DNA of 33,174 nt from 40CM-4-68-19 sp036513415 (lineage in GTDB: Bacteria; Myxococcota; Myxococcia; Myxococcales; 40CM-4-68-19): positions 1 through 33,174 of the forward strand of contig DATBZA010000075.1 of assembly GCA_036513415.1 (NCBI GenBank), given 5' to 3'. The translations under genes and the position numbers were made by a program. This document shows, in pieces, positions 24,447 to 32,167 of the stretch (within the stretch, counting starts at the first letter, position 1; each line of letters opens with the position of its first letter). The notes below the pieces were generated by a model that was not told the DNA's origin, ran no database searches, and saw only the letters and a program-made list of their open reading frames with translations.

Positions 24447-24824
24447 ATGGACGCACCCGAGTTGCTTCGAGCCTACCTGGCCGAGATTCAGGATCCGGCC
24501 GCCGTCGCCGCCCTCTTCGCTGAGGACGGCGTGATCGAGCTCCCGACGATCAACGCGCGCGCGCAGGGACCTGCGGCGATCGAGAAGTTCATCGGCGGGC
24601 TGCTCGCCAAAGTACCGGACTTTCGCTTCAAGAACGCTCGCATCTGGATCGAGACGCCCGAGCAGGCATTCGGCGAGTACGAGGTCGAGGCGCTCGTCCC
24701 TTCAACGGGGAAGGTCTACAAGCAGACCTACGCCGGACGCCTCGTCGCCGAGAACGGGAAGATCAAGTTGTTGCGGGAGGCGCTCGACACGCTCGCGGCG
24801 TCGCGCGCCTTCAGCAAGGACTGA
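24447..24824 (+). CDS. NTF2-like (SnoaL-type) small protein
   Basis: The 125-residue product has the cone-shaped NTF2-like pattern: an N-terminal helix (DAPELLRAYLAEIQDPAAVA), then ALFAEDGVIELP, GPAAIEKFIGGLLAKVPDF and a C-terminal beta-sheet (TPEQAFGEYEVEALVPSTGK, then YKQTYAGRLVAENGKI). Such proteins are small cyclases, isomerases or binding proteins. GGAG lies 10 bases before the ATG. It is co-transcribed with the SDR gene and probably acts on the same substrate class. Confidence 0.85.
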   Translation: MDAPELLRAYLAEIQDPAAVAALFAEDGVIELPTINARAQGPAAIEKFIGGLLAKVPDFRFKNARIWIETPEQAFGEYEVEALVPSTGKVYKQTYAGRLVAENGKIKLLREALDTLAASRAFSKD

Positions 24825-24877
24825 CCCATGAAGCGAAGCAGTGGAGTCAATGGACGATATACGTTCCGGAGCAACTC

Positions 24878-26194
24878 ATGAAGAACCACTTAGAAGACAA
24901 TACGGGAGTGCCGGCGCCCCTCAGCTCGCGCCGCGAGTTCATACGTGCAGCTGCCGCATCCGGTGGTGCCGCTATGTTGTCCGCCGGGTTGGTGCCAATC
25001 AGTGTCGATGCGAGCGCCGACAAGGCTGCGCAACCCGTGCTCTCCACGGCGACGGAAGACGTTACACCCTTCGAGGTCCATGTACCCCAGGCAGCACTGG
25101 ACGATCTCAAGAAGAGACTTGCCAATGCTCGCTGGCCGGACAAGGAACCGGTAACGGATTGGTCGCAGGGTGTCCCGCTGGCCCAAGCGCAGGCGCTCGT
25201 TGAGTACTGGCGCACTCACTACGATTGGCGTCGTGTTGAGAGCTCACTGAATAGGCTGCCACAGTTTCGTACGCAAATTGACGGTCTCGGGATTCACTTC
25301 ATTCACGTCCGATCGAAGCACGAAAGCGCCCTGCCAATCATCCTCACTCATGGCTGGCCTGGATCGGTCCTTGAGTTTCTGCAGGTCATCGGACCTCTGG
25401 TGGACCCGACGGCCCATGGCGGTAAAGCCGATGAGGCCTTTCACGTCGTAATCCCCTCGCTTCCCGGGTTCGGGTTTTCGGACAAACCGACCGAACGAGG
25501 GTGGCGCCTTCCGCGCATCGCGAATGCCTGGGCGGTCCTGATGCAGCGTCTGGGTTACGGCCGTTACGTCGCGCAAGGTGGCGATTTTGGTGCCGGCGTG
25601 TCGAGCTGGATGGCCAAGCAGCGACCCTCGGGGCTTGCCGCCATACATCTGAATCTTCCCATCCTCTTTCCGCCGCCGCCGCCACCCCCCGGCGGGTATC
25701 CGGCCGCAGAACAGGCGGCGCTGGCTCAGCTCGGCAAGTATGCGAGTGACGCCTCTGGTTATGCCTCCATCCAAGCGACCCGTCCGCAGACACTGGGGTA
25801 TGGTCTTGCCGACTCGCCAGTCGGGCAGGCGATGTGGATCTACGAGAAGTTTCAGGGATGGTCTGACAACAAGGGCGATCCCGCGGAGGCCATCTCCGTC
25901 GATCACATGGTGGATGGCATTACTCTCTACTGGTTGACCGACACCGCCGCATCCTCGGCGCGGCTGTATTACGAGAGTTTCGGGAAGGATTTCGTGCGAA
26001 TGCCGCTCGAGCTGCCGGTTGCGGTGAGTATATTCAAAGGCGACTTTTTCAACCCGCCGAGGGTGTGGGGCGATCGGACCTACTCGAGGCTCTTCTATTG
26101 GAACGAGGTTCCGAAAGGCGGTCACTTCGCCGCGCTTGAGCAACCCAAGCTGTTCGTTGCCGAGTTGCGCAAGAGCTTCCGTCAAGTCCGTTGA
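24878..26194 (+). CDS. Exported epoxide hydrolase (microsomal-type alpha/beta hydrolase)
   Basis: The 438-residue product starts with a Tat-type signal (SSRREFIRAAAASGGAAML). An N-terminal epoxide-hydrolase domain (TPFEVHVPQAALDDLKKRLA, then NARWPDKEPVTDWSQGVPL) precedes the alpha/beta-hydrolase fold. The oxyanion motif is HGWPGS, the nucleophile Asp lies in QGGDFGAG and the catalytic His in KGGHFAALEQP. A run of seven prolines follows the nucleophile region (FPPPPPPPGGY), which is odd but in frame. GGAG nine bases upstream supports the ATG. It is 53 bases after the NTF2-like gene and probably in the same operon. It opens epoxides to diols; the Tat signal places it outside the cytoplasm. Confidence 0.93.
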   Translation: MKNHLEDNTGVPAPLSSRREFIRAAAASGGAAMLSAGLVPISVDASADKAAQPVLSTATEDVTPFEVHVPQAALDDLKKRLANARWPDKEPVTDWSQGVPLAQAQALVEYWRTHYDWRRVESSLNRLPQFRTQIDGLGIHFIHVRSKHESALPIILTHGWPGSVLEFLQVIGPLVDPTAHGGKADEAFHVVIPSLPGFGFSDKPTERGWRLPRIANAWAVLMQRLGYGRYVAQGGDFGAGVSSWMAKQRPSGLAAIHLNLPILFPPPPPPPGGYPAAEQAALAQLGKYASDASGYASIQATRPQTLGYGLADSPVGQAMWIYEKFQGWSDNKGDPAEAISVDHMVDGITLYWLTDTAASSARLYYESFGKDFVRMPLELPVAVSIFKGDFFNPPRVWGDRTYSRLFYWNEVPKGGHFAALEQPKLFVAELRKSFRQVR

Positions 26195-26207
26195 GCCTCT
26201 TGGAACG

Positions 26208-26339
26208 ACCGAGGCGTTTTTCCAGCTCCTGGAGGCGATGACTCAAGGTCGACCTGGGAACGCGGAGCGCGCGCCCCGCCGCCGTGAAGCCGCCGCGATC
26301 GACCTGCACGAAATAGAAGAAGTCGTTCAGATCGAGCAT
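26208..26339 (-). pseudogene. LysR N-terminal fragment
   Basis: Only about 44 codons of a LysR HTH remain on the minus strand (MLDLNDFFYFVQV, then GGFTAAGRALRVPRSTLSHR, then LQELEKRLG). The frame then runs into the antisense of the epoxide hydrolase, so the effector domain was deleted. It lies in the 258-base gap between the epoxide hydrolase and the isochorismatase-like gene and is divergent from the latter. It was probably its regulator before truncation. Confidence 0.75.
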
Positions 26340-26452
26340 CCATGACTCCATCGTCCAATGCGCGGGACGCTGGGTTCGATTCTTCGTGACTTCTCGACTG
26401 CGAGTCCAGCGACTACGTCTCGGGCTGCAACCCGTTGCCAAAGGAGAGAGCC

Positions 26453-27072
26453 ATGAATCGCAATCGTCCTTATGAGCCTCTGACGTCTGATAACGCTGCG
26501 CTCGTCCTCATTGACCACCAGCTCGGCCTCATGACCGGCGTCCGTGATATGTCGCCGAGCGAGCTGAAGCACAACGTCGTCGGTCTCGCCAAAGCGGCCA
26601 AGGCGCTGAAGCTGCCGATCGTCGTCACCACGACGGCGCGCGAGAGCATGTGGGGGCCGACGTTTCCCGAGCTGGTCGAAGCGCTGCCCGGCGTGCAGAT
26701 CATCGACCGCAGCTCGGTCAATGCGTTCGATGATCCGCGCACCGCTGCCGCGATCGAGGCGACCGGCCGCAAGAAGTTGATCTCGCCGGCCTTTCACTCG
26801 AGGTCTGCGCCGCCTTCCCAGCGATCGCCGCGGTCAGCAGGGGACTCGAGGCCTACGTCGCAGTCGACGCCTGCGGCACGTTCAACGACACCAAGCGGCA
26901 GCTCGGCATCGCGCGACTGATGCAGGCAGGCGTGATCGTCTCCGACTACGCCACATTGATGATGGAGTTGATGAAGGACAACAGCCGGCCCGAGGCCGGC
27001 GCCCTCTACGGCGCGATCGACATGGACTGGGCCGAGCTCGTGGCGCAGCTTTCGCACGCCTACGGCAAGTGA
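26453..27072 (+). pseudogene. Isochorismatase-family hydrolase with frameshift
   Basis: The first 110 residues match the cysteine-hydrolase family: NAALVLIDHQLGLM with the catalytic Asp, and PIVVTTTARE. Near 26782 one base seems missing (one base short of TTG ATC ATC GCC), so the frame runs into a different C-terminus. The correct continuation, GLSLEVCAAFPAIAAVSRGL with the catalytic Cys, then EAYVAVDACGTFNDTKRQ and MKDNSRPEAGALYGAIDMDW, is intact in the next frame to TGA at 27070. The repaired protein would have about 206 residues. GGAG nine bases before the ATG at 26453 supports the start. A sequencing error in this spot would make it a normal gene. Confidence 0.85.
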
Positions 27073-27103
27073 ACCGCGAGGGCCAGCACAATCATCTGCC
27101 CGG

Positions 27104-27427
27104 TCATCGACGCGCAAGCTCTTGCGGCCGATCCGCACCGGCCTTACCAAGGTCGGCCTGCCGGGCGCGAAGGAAGGCCTCCATCTCCTCGACCGGCAGC
27201 TCGGCGGCGGCGCGCGCCAGCGGTCGCGGCGGATCCTGCTCCGCCACCTCGCGCGCGACCGCGCCGACATGTTCAAGCTTCGCGACCGCGGGCCGGCCGG
27301 CATAGCGCCACCGCCAGTCGAGGCCGGGGGTCAACCAGACCGCGAACGTCTCGGCGAAGTCCTCGTCGGGGTGTTTCTGCGCATACCAGCCGGCCATGCA
27401 CCGCACGTAGCGCCGGGAAAACGACAC
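27104..27427 (-). pseudogene. Fragment of a putative zinc-binding metallopeptidase
   Basis: The frame has GWYAQKHPDEDFAETFAVWL and then DWRWRYAGRPAVAKLEHV. The HPDEDFAETFAVWLTP block is typical of the family of putative zinc-binding metallopeptidases with a HE/DE-type motif. Its N-terminal part is missing. Upstream (27428-27500) an out-of-frame stretch (FAAGRTEKQKH) looks like more of the same gene, so a frameshift and an internal deletion are likely. The gene lies in a 455-base stretch between the isochorismatase-like gene and the MarR gene that otherwise has no gene. Confidence 0.55.
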
Positions 27428-27526
27428 GCGCTGTGCTTCTGCTTCTCGGTGCGGCCCGCGGCGAAAGCTGCTTCAGCCAGGGACCTTGTGAGCGGCAACG
27501 TGCGCAGAGGCTCGGCTCTTCAGCCC

Positions 27527-27964
27527 CTAGACGGAGGACGCGTCAGCCGTCATGCCGAGCTTCTTGAGCAGCGCAATCAGCGTCTCCCGCTCGGCGCGCG
27601 TCAAGCCGTCGGCGGCGGCGTCGAGTTCGGCCTTGTGCTTGTCGAAGATGCGCGTGATGAGCGCGCGGCCGCTGCGCGTCAGGGCCACCTTCTTGACGCG
27701 CCGATCACCGGCGTCGGCAGAGCGCTCGACGAGGCCGCGCGCTTCGAGCCGGTCGATGGCGGTGGTGATGCTGCCGCTCGTCAGCTGGATGCGCCGGCCG
27801 ATCTCGTTGACCAACATCGGTCCCTTGTGCAGCAGCGCCTCGAGGATGCCAAAGTCCGAGAGGCCGATGTCGTGCGCGGCGATGCTGCGCTGCGCGTGCC
27901 GCGCCATCGATCGGTGCGCCTTCATCAGCACCAGCCACAGATGCGTCCCGGAGCTATCGGCCAT
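27527..27964 (-). CDS. MarR-family transcriptional regulator
   Basis: The 145-residue product has the MarR winged helix-turn-helix (FGILEALLHKGPMLVNEIGR, then RIQLTSGSITTAIDRLEARG, then DAGDRRVKKVALTRSGRAL). The start at the ATG 27964 is preferred; a GTG at 27970 is possible. It follows the NmrA-like gene by 27 bases in the same operon. The two genes are divergent from the quinone-oxidoreductase gene at 29089, over an array of CTTGACGTCAAG palindromes that should be its operators. Confidence 0.92.
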   Translation of the reverse strand: MADSSGTHLWLVLMKAHRSMARHAQRSIAAHDIGLSDFGILEALLHKGPMLVNEIGRRIQLTSGSITTAIDRLEARGLVERSADAGDRRVKKVALTRSGRALITRIFDKHKAELDAAADGLTRAERETLIALLKKLGMTADASSV

Positions 27965-27991
27965 CGTCACCTCGTCGCGGCGAGCGCGCGG

Positions 27992-28861
27992 TCAGCCGGC
28001 GAGCAGCTTCTTCCAGTCCTGCGCGCGCGCCCACGCCTCGAACGGGAGCCACGGCACCTCGGGGAAGTCGCGGCGCAGCGCCGCGCGATCGGCGGAGTAG
28101 CCCGTCGTCTCGAACCACTCGTACATTTTGACACTGTCCTCGCCCATCGCGCCGCGAATCATCGCCATCGGCACCTGGAAGTAGGAGAGTGGACGGCCCG
28201 TCACCTTCGACAGGATGGCGACCACCTCCTCGCCGCTGAGCTCGTCGCCGGCGAGGTCAAAGCGCTTGCCGGCGTAGCGCGCGCGGTTCTCCAGCGCCGC
28301 GACCGAGGCGCCGGCAATGTCGCTGACGGCCACCTGCATCAGGCGGCGTGTCGGCGCCAGCGGCGATCCGTAGACGCCCTGGCGCAGCTGCGCGAGGCCG
28401 AAGAACGCGTTCTCCATGAAGTAGACCGGGGCGACGATCGCGGCTTCGACGCCGCGCGCGCGGATGTGCCGCTCGACGGCAAACTTGCTGTCGAAGTGCG
28501 GGACGCCGGTGTGGCGGTCGGCGTTGGCGACGGACGAGTAGACGAGGTAGGCGCCGGCGGCCGCCGCGGCGTCGGCGGCAAGGATGCCCTGGCGCGTCTC
28601 GGCCTCAGGGCCGCGCTCGTACGGCGTGGCGACGGAGAACATCGCCTCCATGCCGGCGAGTGCGCGGTCGACCGAGGCGCGGTCCTCCAGATTGCCTTGC
28701 GCGAGCTCGACGCCGAGGGCGGCGAGCGCCTGCGCGGCAGGCGAGGCGACGTTGCGCGTGAGGGCGCGTATGCGATGCCCCTTCTTGACGAGCTGCCGGG
28801 CGACCGCTCCTCCCTGAGTTCCGGTCGCGCCGGTCACGAGTATGTCGAGCGGCTTGGCCAT
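27992..28861 (-). CDS. NmrA-like NAD(P)-binding protein
   Basis: The 289-residue product has the atypical-SDR glycine motif TGATGTQGGAVARQL (about residues 9-23) and the NmrA-family body (ALTRNVASPAAQAL, AQGNLEDRASVDRAL, then YSSVANADRHTGVPHFDSKF and AVERHIRARGVEAAIVAPV). NmrA-like proteins bind NAD(P) and act as redox-sensing regulators or NAD(P)H-quinone reductase-like enzymes; the Tyr-x3-Lys pair is absent. The start at 28861 has AAGGACC seven bases upstream. It heads the operon with the MarR gene. Confidence 0.9.
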   Translation of the reverse strand: MAKPLDILVTGATGTQGGAVARQLVKKGHRIRALTRNVASPAAQALAALGVELAQGNLEDRASVDRALAGMEAMFSVATPYERGPEAETRQGILAADAAAAAGAYLVYSSVANADRHTGVPHFDSKFAVERHIRARGVEAAIVAPVYFMENAFFGLAQLRQGVYGSPLAPTRRLMQVAVSDIAGASVAALENRARYAGKRFDLAGDELSGEEVVAILSKVTGRPLSYFQVPMAMIRGAMGEDSVKMYEWFETTGYSADRAALRRDFPEVPWLPFEAWARAQDWKKLLAG

Positions 28862-28880
28862 GAGGTCCTTCTGGCAGTAA

Positions 28881-28954
28881 CTTAACGTCAATCAGCTTGA
28901 CGTCAAGACACCTTGACGCTTAATATGCTTGATGTGAAGATACTTGACGTCAAG
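28881..28954. promoter_or_regulatory. Five-unit operator array (CTTGACGTCAAG)
   Basis: Two perfect CTTGACGTCAAG palindromes (28896-28907 and 28943-28954) and three imperfect copies (CTTAACGTCAAT at 28881, CTTGACGCTTAA at 28912, CTTGATGTGAAG at 28928) recur every 15 or 16 bases. The array lies between the nmrA-like start (28861) and the rightward gene at 29089. TTGACG (28897-28902) with TTAATA at 28920-28925, 17 bases later, forms a rightward promoter inside it, so a bound repressor would block it. The MarR protein of the leftward operon is the likely ligand. Confidence 0.75.
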
Positions 28955-29088
28955 AGAATAATGTGCTTTGTCGAAGGCACCGAATGGAGAACGTTCCCGG
29001 CAGGATCGATGCCTTTACCGAGAATGGCAGCTTCCGACGAAGCGCTCGCGCCCGGCGCTCGACACACTTTTGCACAGGGAGGAACGAC

Positions 29089-29994
29089 ATGAAGACCATG
29101 CAGATCGATCGTTTCGGCGGCCCCGAGGTGCTCCACGCGGCCGAGGCGCCCGAGCCGCACGCCGGCCGCGGCCAGGTGCGCGCGCGCGTGCGCGCGATCG
29201 GCGTGAATCTGTTCGACGCCAAGGTGCGCTCCGGCGCCATGGAGGCGGTCTTTCGCACGCCGCTGCCGGCGCTGCTCGGCATCGAGCTCGCCGGCGTGGT
29301 CGACGAGGTCGGCGCCGGCGTGACCGAGCTCGCCGCCGGCGACGAAATCTTCGGCTTGTCCGACGGCGGCGCTTACGCCGAGCTGGCGGTCGTCTCGGCC
29401 GTGGCCAAGAAGCCCAAAGGGCTCTCGTGGGAGCTGGCCGCCTCGCTGGCGGTCGCCGGCGAGACCGCCACCCGCGTGCTCGACGCGCTGGCGGTGCAGC
29501 GCGACGAGATGCTGCTGGTCCACGGCGGCACGGGCGTCGTGGGCAGCGTCGCCGTGCAACTGGCGCGCTTGCGCGGCGCCCGGGTGATCGCCACCGGCAG
29601 CGCGGCCAACCAGGCGCTCTTGGCGTCGCTCGGCGCCACGCCGGTGGTGTACGGCGACGGCCTGGTGGCGCGGGTGCGCGCGCTCGGCGCGCCCGTCGAC
29701 GCCGTCTTCGACGCCGCGGGCAAGGGCGCGCTGCCCGACTCGATCGAGCTGCGCGGCGGCAAGACGCGCATCGTCACCATCGCCGATCCGTCCGCGCAAC
29801 AGCTGGGGATCCCGTTCTCGGCGGGCACCGCCGCGATGCGCAACGTCGCCGTCTTGCGGACCATGGCCGAGCTGACGGCGAGCGGCAAGGTGACGGTGGC
29901 GGTCGCCGAGGTGTTGCCGCTGGCGGAGGCGGCGCGGGCGCATGCGCTCATCGAGAAGAGCCACGCTCCTGGGAAGATCGTGCTCACCGTCTAG
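29089..29994 (+). CDS. Quinone oxidoreductase-like MDR protein
   Basis: The 301-residue product is a zinc-independent medium-chain reductase. GVNLFDAKVRSG and the GroES-like fold (GIELAGVVDEVGAGVTELAA, GDEIFGLSDGGAYAELAVV) come first. The Rossmann domain with HGGTGVVGSVAVQLA (about 142-156) binds NADPH. Zn-binding cysteines are absent, which fits the quinone oxidoreductase branch. The start at 29089 has AGGGAGG 10 bases upstream. It is divergent from the NmrA-MarR operon across the operator array, so it is the likely target of the repressor. A role in electrophile or quinone detoxification is inferred. Confidence 0.92.
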   Translation: MKTMQIDRFGGPEVLHAAEAPEPHAGRGQVRARVRAIGVNLFDAKVRSGAMEAVFRTPLPALLGIELAGVVDEVGAGVTELAAGDEIFGLSDGGAYAELAVVSAVAKKPKGLSWELAASLAVAGETATRVLDALAVQRDEMLLVHGGTGVVGSVAVQLARLRGARVIATGSAANQALLASLGATPVVYGDGLVARVRALGAPVDAVFDAAGKGALPDSIELRGGKTRIVTIADPSAQQLGIPFSAGTAAMRNVAVLRTMAELTASGKVTVAVAEVLPLAEAARAHALIEKSHAPGKIVLTV

Positions 29995-30097
29995 CCAGAA
30001 GCGGTTTCAGAACCGTCGCGAGCAGTCCCGAGCGCGAGGCGAGCACCGCAGCACAGCGCACAGAGGGTACGCGCGACCCCGTCCGCGCGGCTCAGGG

Positions 30098-30205
30098 CTC
30101 GACGCCAGCCCGCCCGCCGTCTACAGCTCGTTCCTCACGTACGCCGATCCCTCGTACGACTTCGTCGGCCGCTTCGTCTGGGGCCGCATCGTGCAGAAGT
30201 TCTGA
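30098..30205 (+). pseudogene. C-terminal remnant of an unidentified gene
   Basis: The last 35 codons before a TGA at 30203 read LDASPPAVYSSFLTYADPSY and DFVGRFVWGRIVQKF, which looks like a genuine protein C-terminus. Upstream to 29995 the frame is Arg-rich and not protein-like. The stop is one base before the ATG of the next gene. I do not recognise the family; it is probably the tail of a deleted gene that once preceded the gene at 30207. Confidence 0.4.
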
Positions 30206-30206
30206 T

Positions 30207-31172
30207 ATGCGCGCGGTGGTCTTGAGCGAGCCCGGCCCGATCGAGAACCTCGAGATTCGTGAGCTGCCGATTCCCAAGCCGCCGCGGGGATGGGTCCGCA
30301 TCTGCGTCCAGGCATTCGGGCTCAACCGCTCCGAGCTTCACACGCGGTTGGGCCTGTCCGAGGGCGTGACGTTCCCGCGCGTGCTCGGCATCGAGGCCAC
30401 CGGCGTCGTCGACGATCCCGGCGACAGCGGATTGCGCGCCGGCGCCCAGGTCGTGACGATGATGGGCGGGATGGGTCGCGTGTTCGACGGCGGGTACGCG
30501 GAGTATGTGGTCGTGCCCGCCGCGCAGGTCATCCCATTCGCGTCCGCGCTGCCGTGGGACGTGCTGGGCGCGGTGCCGGAGACGCTGCAGACGGCCTATG
30601 GATCGCTGACGGTGGGCCTCGATCTGCGGGCGGGGCAGAGCCTGCTCATCCGCGGCGGAACGTCAAGCACCGGCTTCGCGGCGGCGGCGGTCGCCAGAGA
30701 GATCGGCGCGACGGTGCTCGCCACTACGCGAAATCCGGCGCGGGCCGCCACGCTGGAACGGCAGGGCGCGATTCCGATCGTCGACGATTGGGCGATTGCG
30801 CCTCAGGTGCGCGCGCGTTTTCCCGAAGGCGCGGACGCGGCGCTCGAGGTCGTCGGCACACCGACGCTGCCGGACACCCTGCGCGCCGTCAGGGTGCACG
30901 GGACGGTCTGTTTCACCGGCATGCTCTCGAATGAATGGATCGTGAAGGACTTCTATCCGATTGCGTATCTGCCGACGGGCGTGCGGCTGACGGCGTACAG
31001 CGGCGAAAGCTCGAACCTGCCGCCCGCGGCCCTGCAGCGATACCTCGACCGCATCGCGTCCGGCGAGCTCAGCCTCGGCACGATCAAGCCGTATTCACTG
31101 GAACAGATCAGACAGGCGCACGACGACATGGAGAGCAACCGTGCGGTCGGCAAGCAGGTCGTGGTGCTCTGA
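30207..31172 (+). CDS. Zinc-type alcohol dehydrogenase/quinone oxidoreductase-like protein
   Basis: The 321-residue product is a second MDR protein: PGPIENLEIRELPIPKPPRG, GLNRSELHTRLGLS and LGIEATGVVDDPG form the N-terminal domain, and RGGTSSTGFAAAAVAREIGA (about 151-170) the nucleotide-binding loop. There are no zinc ligands. The C-terminal QIRQAHDDMESNRAVGKQVV is a family signature. It is only distantly related to the protein at 29089, so this is not a recent duplicate. The ribosome site is weak; it begins straight after the remnant at 30098. Confidence 0.92.
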   Translation: MRAVVLSEPGPIENLEIRELPIPKPPRGWVRICVQAFGLNRSELHTRLGLSEGVTFPRVLGIEATGVVDDPGDSGLRAGAQVVTMMGGMGRVFDGGYAEYVVVPAAQVIPFASALPWDVLGAVPETLQTAYGSLTVGLDLRAGQSLLIRGGTSSTGFAAAAVAREIGATVLATTRNPARAATLERQGAIPIVDDWAIAPQVRARFPEGADAALEVVGTPTLPDTLRAVRVHGTVCFTGMLSNEWIVKDFYPIAYLPTGVRLTAYSGESSNLPPAALQRYLDRIASGELSLGTIKPYSLEQIRQAHDDMESNRAVGKQVVVL

Positions 31173-31210
31173 CAATCCCAGGCCCAAAAGCTCTTTTGCA
31201 CCGAGTGAAG

Positions 31211-31858
31211 CTAGCCTTCGGGCTGGAGCTCGGTTTCGTCTTCCAGCGCGGCCGTGATGGCCTGCTGACGCAGCTTTTCGCGGCCCTGCACGGATCCGCA
31301 GCAGAGCGGCTCGACCGCCTCCGCCAGGCGCACGAAGCCGACGACCTCGCGCTGCAGCCGCTCGGCGAGAACCGCGTCGCGCAGGCCACCGTGGTCGTCG
31401 AAGGCCTCGTGGGCGTGCGGCAGCGCGAACATCTCGGGAAATACCAGCGCGCCGCAGCCCTCGAGCGGGATGCGCGTCTGCCAGAGCCCGCGGATCCCGC
31501 CCATCGGCGAGGGAGATGCCGAGAGCAGGTAGATCGACCGCCCCTTCCAGGGCATGGGCCGCGAGCGGGAGACCCAGTCGATGGCGTTCTTCAGCGGGCC
31601 GGGGATCGAGTAGTTGTACTCGGGTACGGCGATCATCATCGCCGCGGCAGCCTCGACCCGGCGCGTGAGTTGGCGCGCTCCGGCGGGCAGGCCGGTCTTC
31701 TGTTCGAGATCGCCGTCGTACAGCGGCATGGCGAACTCGCCAAACGCGGCCATGTCCACATCTGCTCCTGCCCCCCGGGCGATGCGAGCAGCCAGCTCGA
31801 TCAATCTGCGGTTCAGCGATGCAGTCCGGAACGAAGCGGCAAAGGCAAGGATTCTCAT
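31211..31858 (-). CDS. NAD(P)H-dependent FMN reductase
   Basis: The 215-residue product has the flavodoxin-like FMN-reductase pattern: an N-terminal FAASFRTASLNRRLIELA phosphate loop, FGEFAMPLYDGDLE, and PEYNYSIPGPLKNAIDWVSR, the best-known signature of this family. It is convergent with the gene at 30207 (38-base gap). I start it at the ATG at 31858; a GTG at 31915 is possible but adds a non-conserved tail. It reduces quinones, azo compounds or FMN. It closes the redox cluster of unit 3. The 110 bases from 31859 to 31968 hold nothing I can name. Confidence 0.92.
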   Translation of the reverse strand: MRILAFAASFRTASLNRRLIELAARIARGAGADVDMAAFGEFAMPLYDGDLEQKTGLPAGARQLTRRVEAAAAMMIAVPEYNYSIPGPLKNAIDWVSRSRPMPWKGRSIYLLSASPSPMGGIRGLWQTRIPLEGCGALVFPEMFALPHAHEAFDDHGGLRDAVLAERLQREVVGFVRLAEAVEPLCCGSVQGREKLRQQAITAALEDETELQPEG

Positions 31859-31968
31859 GACCGCACCATAGCGTCGAAACGTCCCCAAGCGTCCGGAGTA
31901 CTTGCCGTGGAGCAACTCCCGCGGGGCCTTTCACCCCGCCCGGCGTGCGTCCCGAGGCGAGAGCGATC

Positions 31969-32143
31969 TCGGCACGGCTGGCTCGACTTTCTCTCCCCTA
32001 TCTCTCCCCCGACAGGGCCAAGTCCCGACGGAGCCCGTCAACGTCTGTCGAGTCGTTCTTGACGGTCCGCGGCCTCGGATTCCCTCGCGAATTCGGCTTT
32101 GGCGTGCGTCGTCGCGGGGTTGTGGTTAGCGGGCTCGGTACAG
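31969..32143 (+). repeat. Right-end repeat of unit 3
   Basis: It is colinear with 22214-22388, equal in length (175 bp) and starting with the same TCGGCACGGCT. It carries no gene. The last 50 bases before the attachment site (GGCGTGCGTCGTCGCGGGGT and GGTTAGCGGGCTCGGTACAG) are nearly identical to the unit 2 copy, and related to those before copies 1 and 2. Confidence 0.8.
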
Positions 32144-32164
32144 TTCGAATCTCTGTGGGGACGC
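32144..32164 (+). repeat. Attachment-site copy 4
   Basis: This copy has the same 21-bp core, followed by CACCTAACCTGCCAGAC as in copy 1. It marks the end of unit 3 and the start of unit 4, whose integrase is closest to that of unit 1. Confidence 0.8.
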
Positions 32165-32167
32165 CAC

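Noticed and set aside
27122..28885. 587-codon plus-strand frame over the MarR and NmrA-like genes
   Set aside because: It is a shadow of two well-supported minus-strand genes and is low in motif content.
28881..28954. CRISPR-like repeat array
   Set aside because: The units are 12-bp palindromes with 3-4-base spacers, far too short for repeats and spacers; they are operator-like.
28968..31172. 734-codon plus-strand frame ending in the second MDR enzyme
   Set aside because: Only the part from 30207 is protein-like; the first part is a shadow of the enzyme at 29089.
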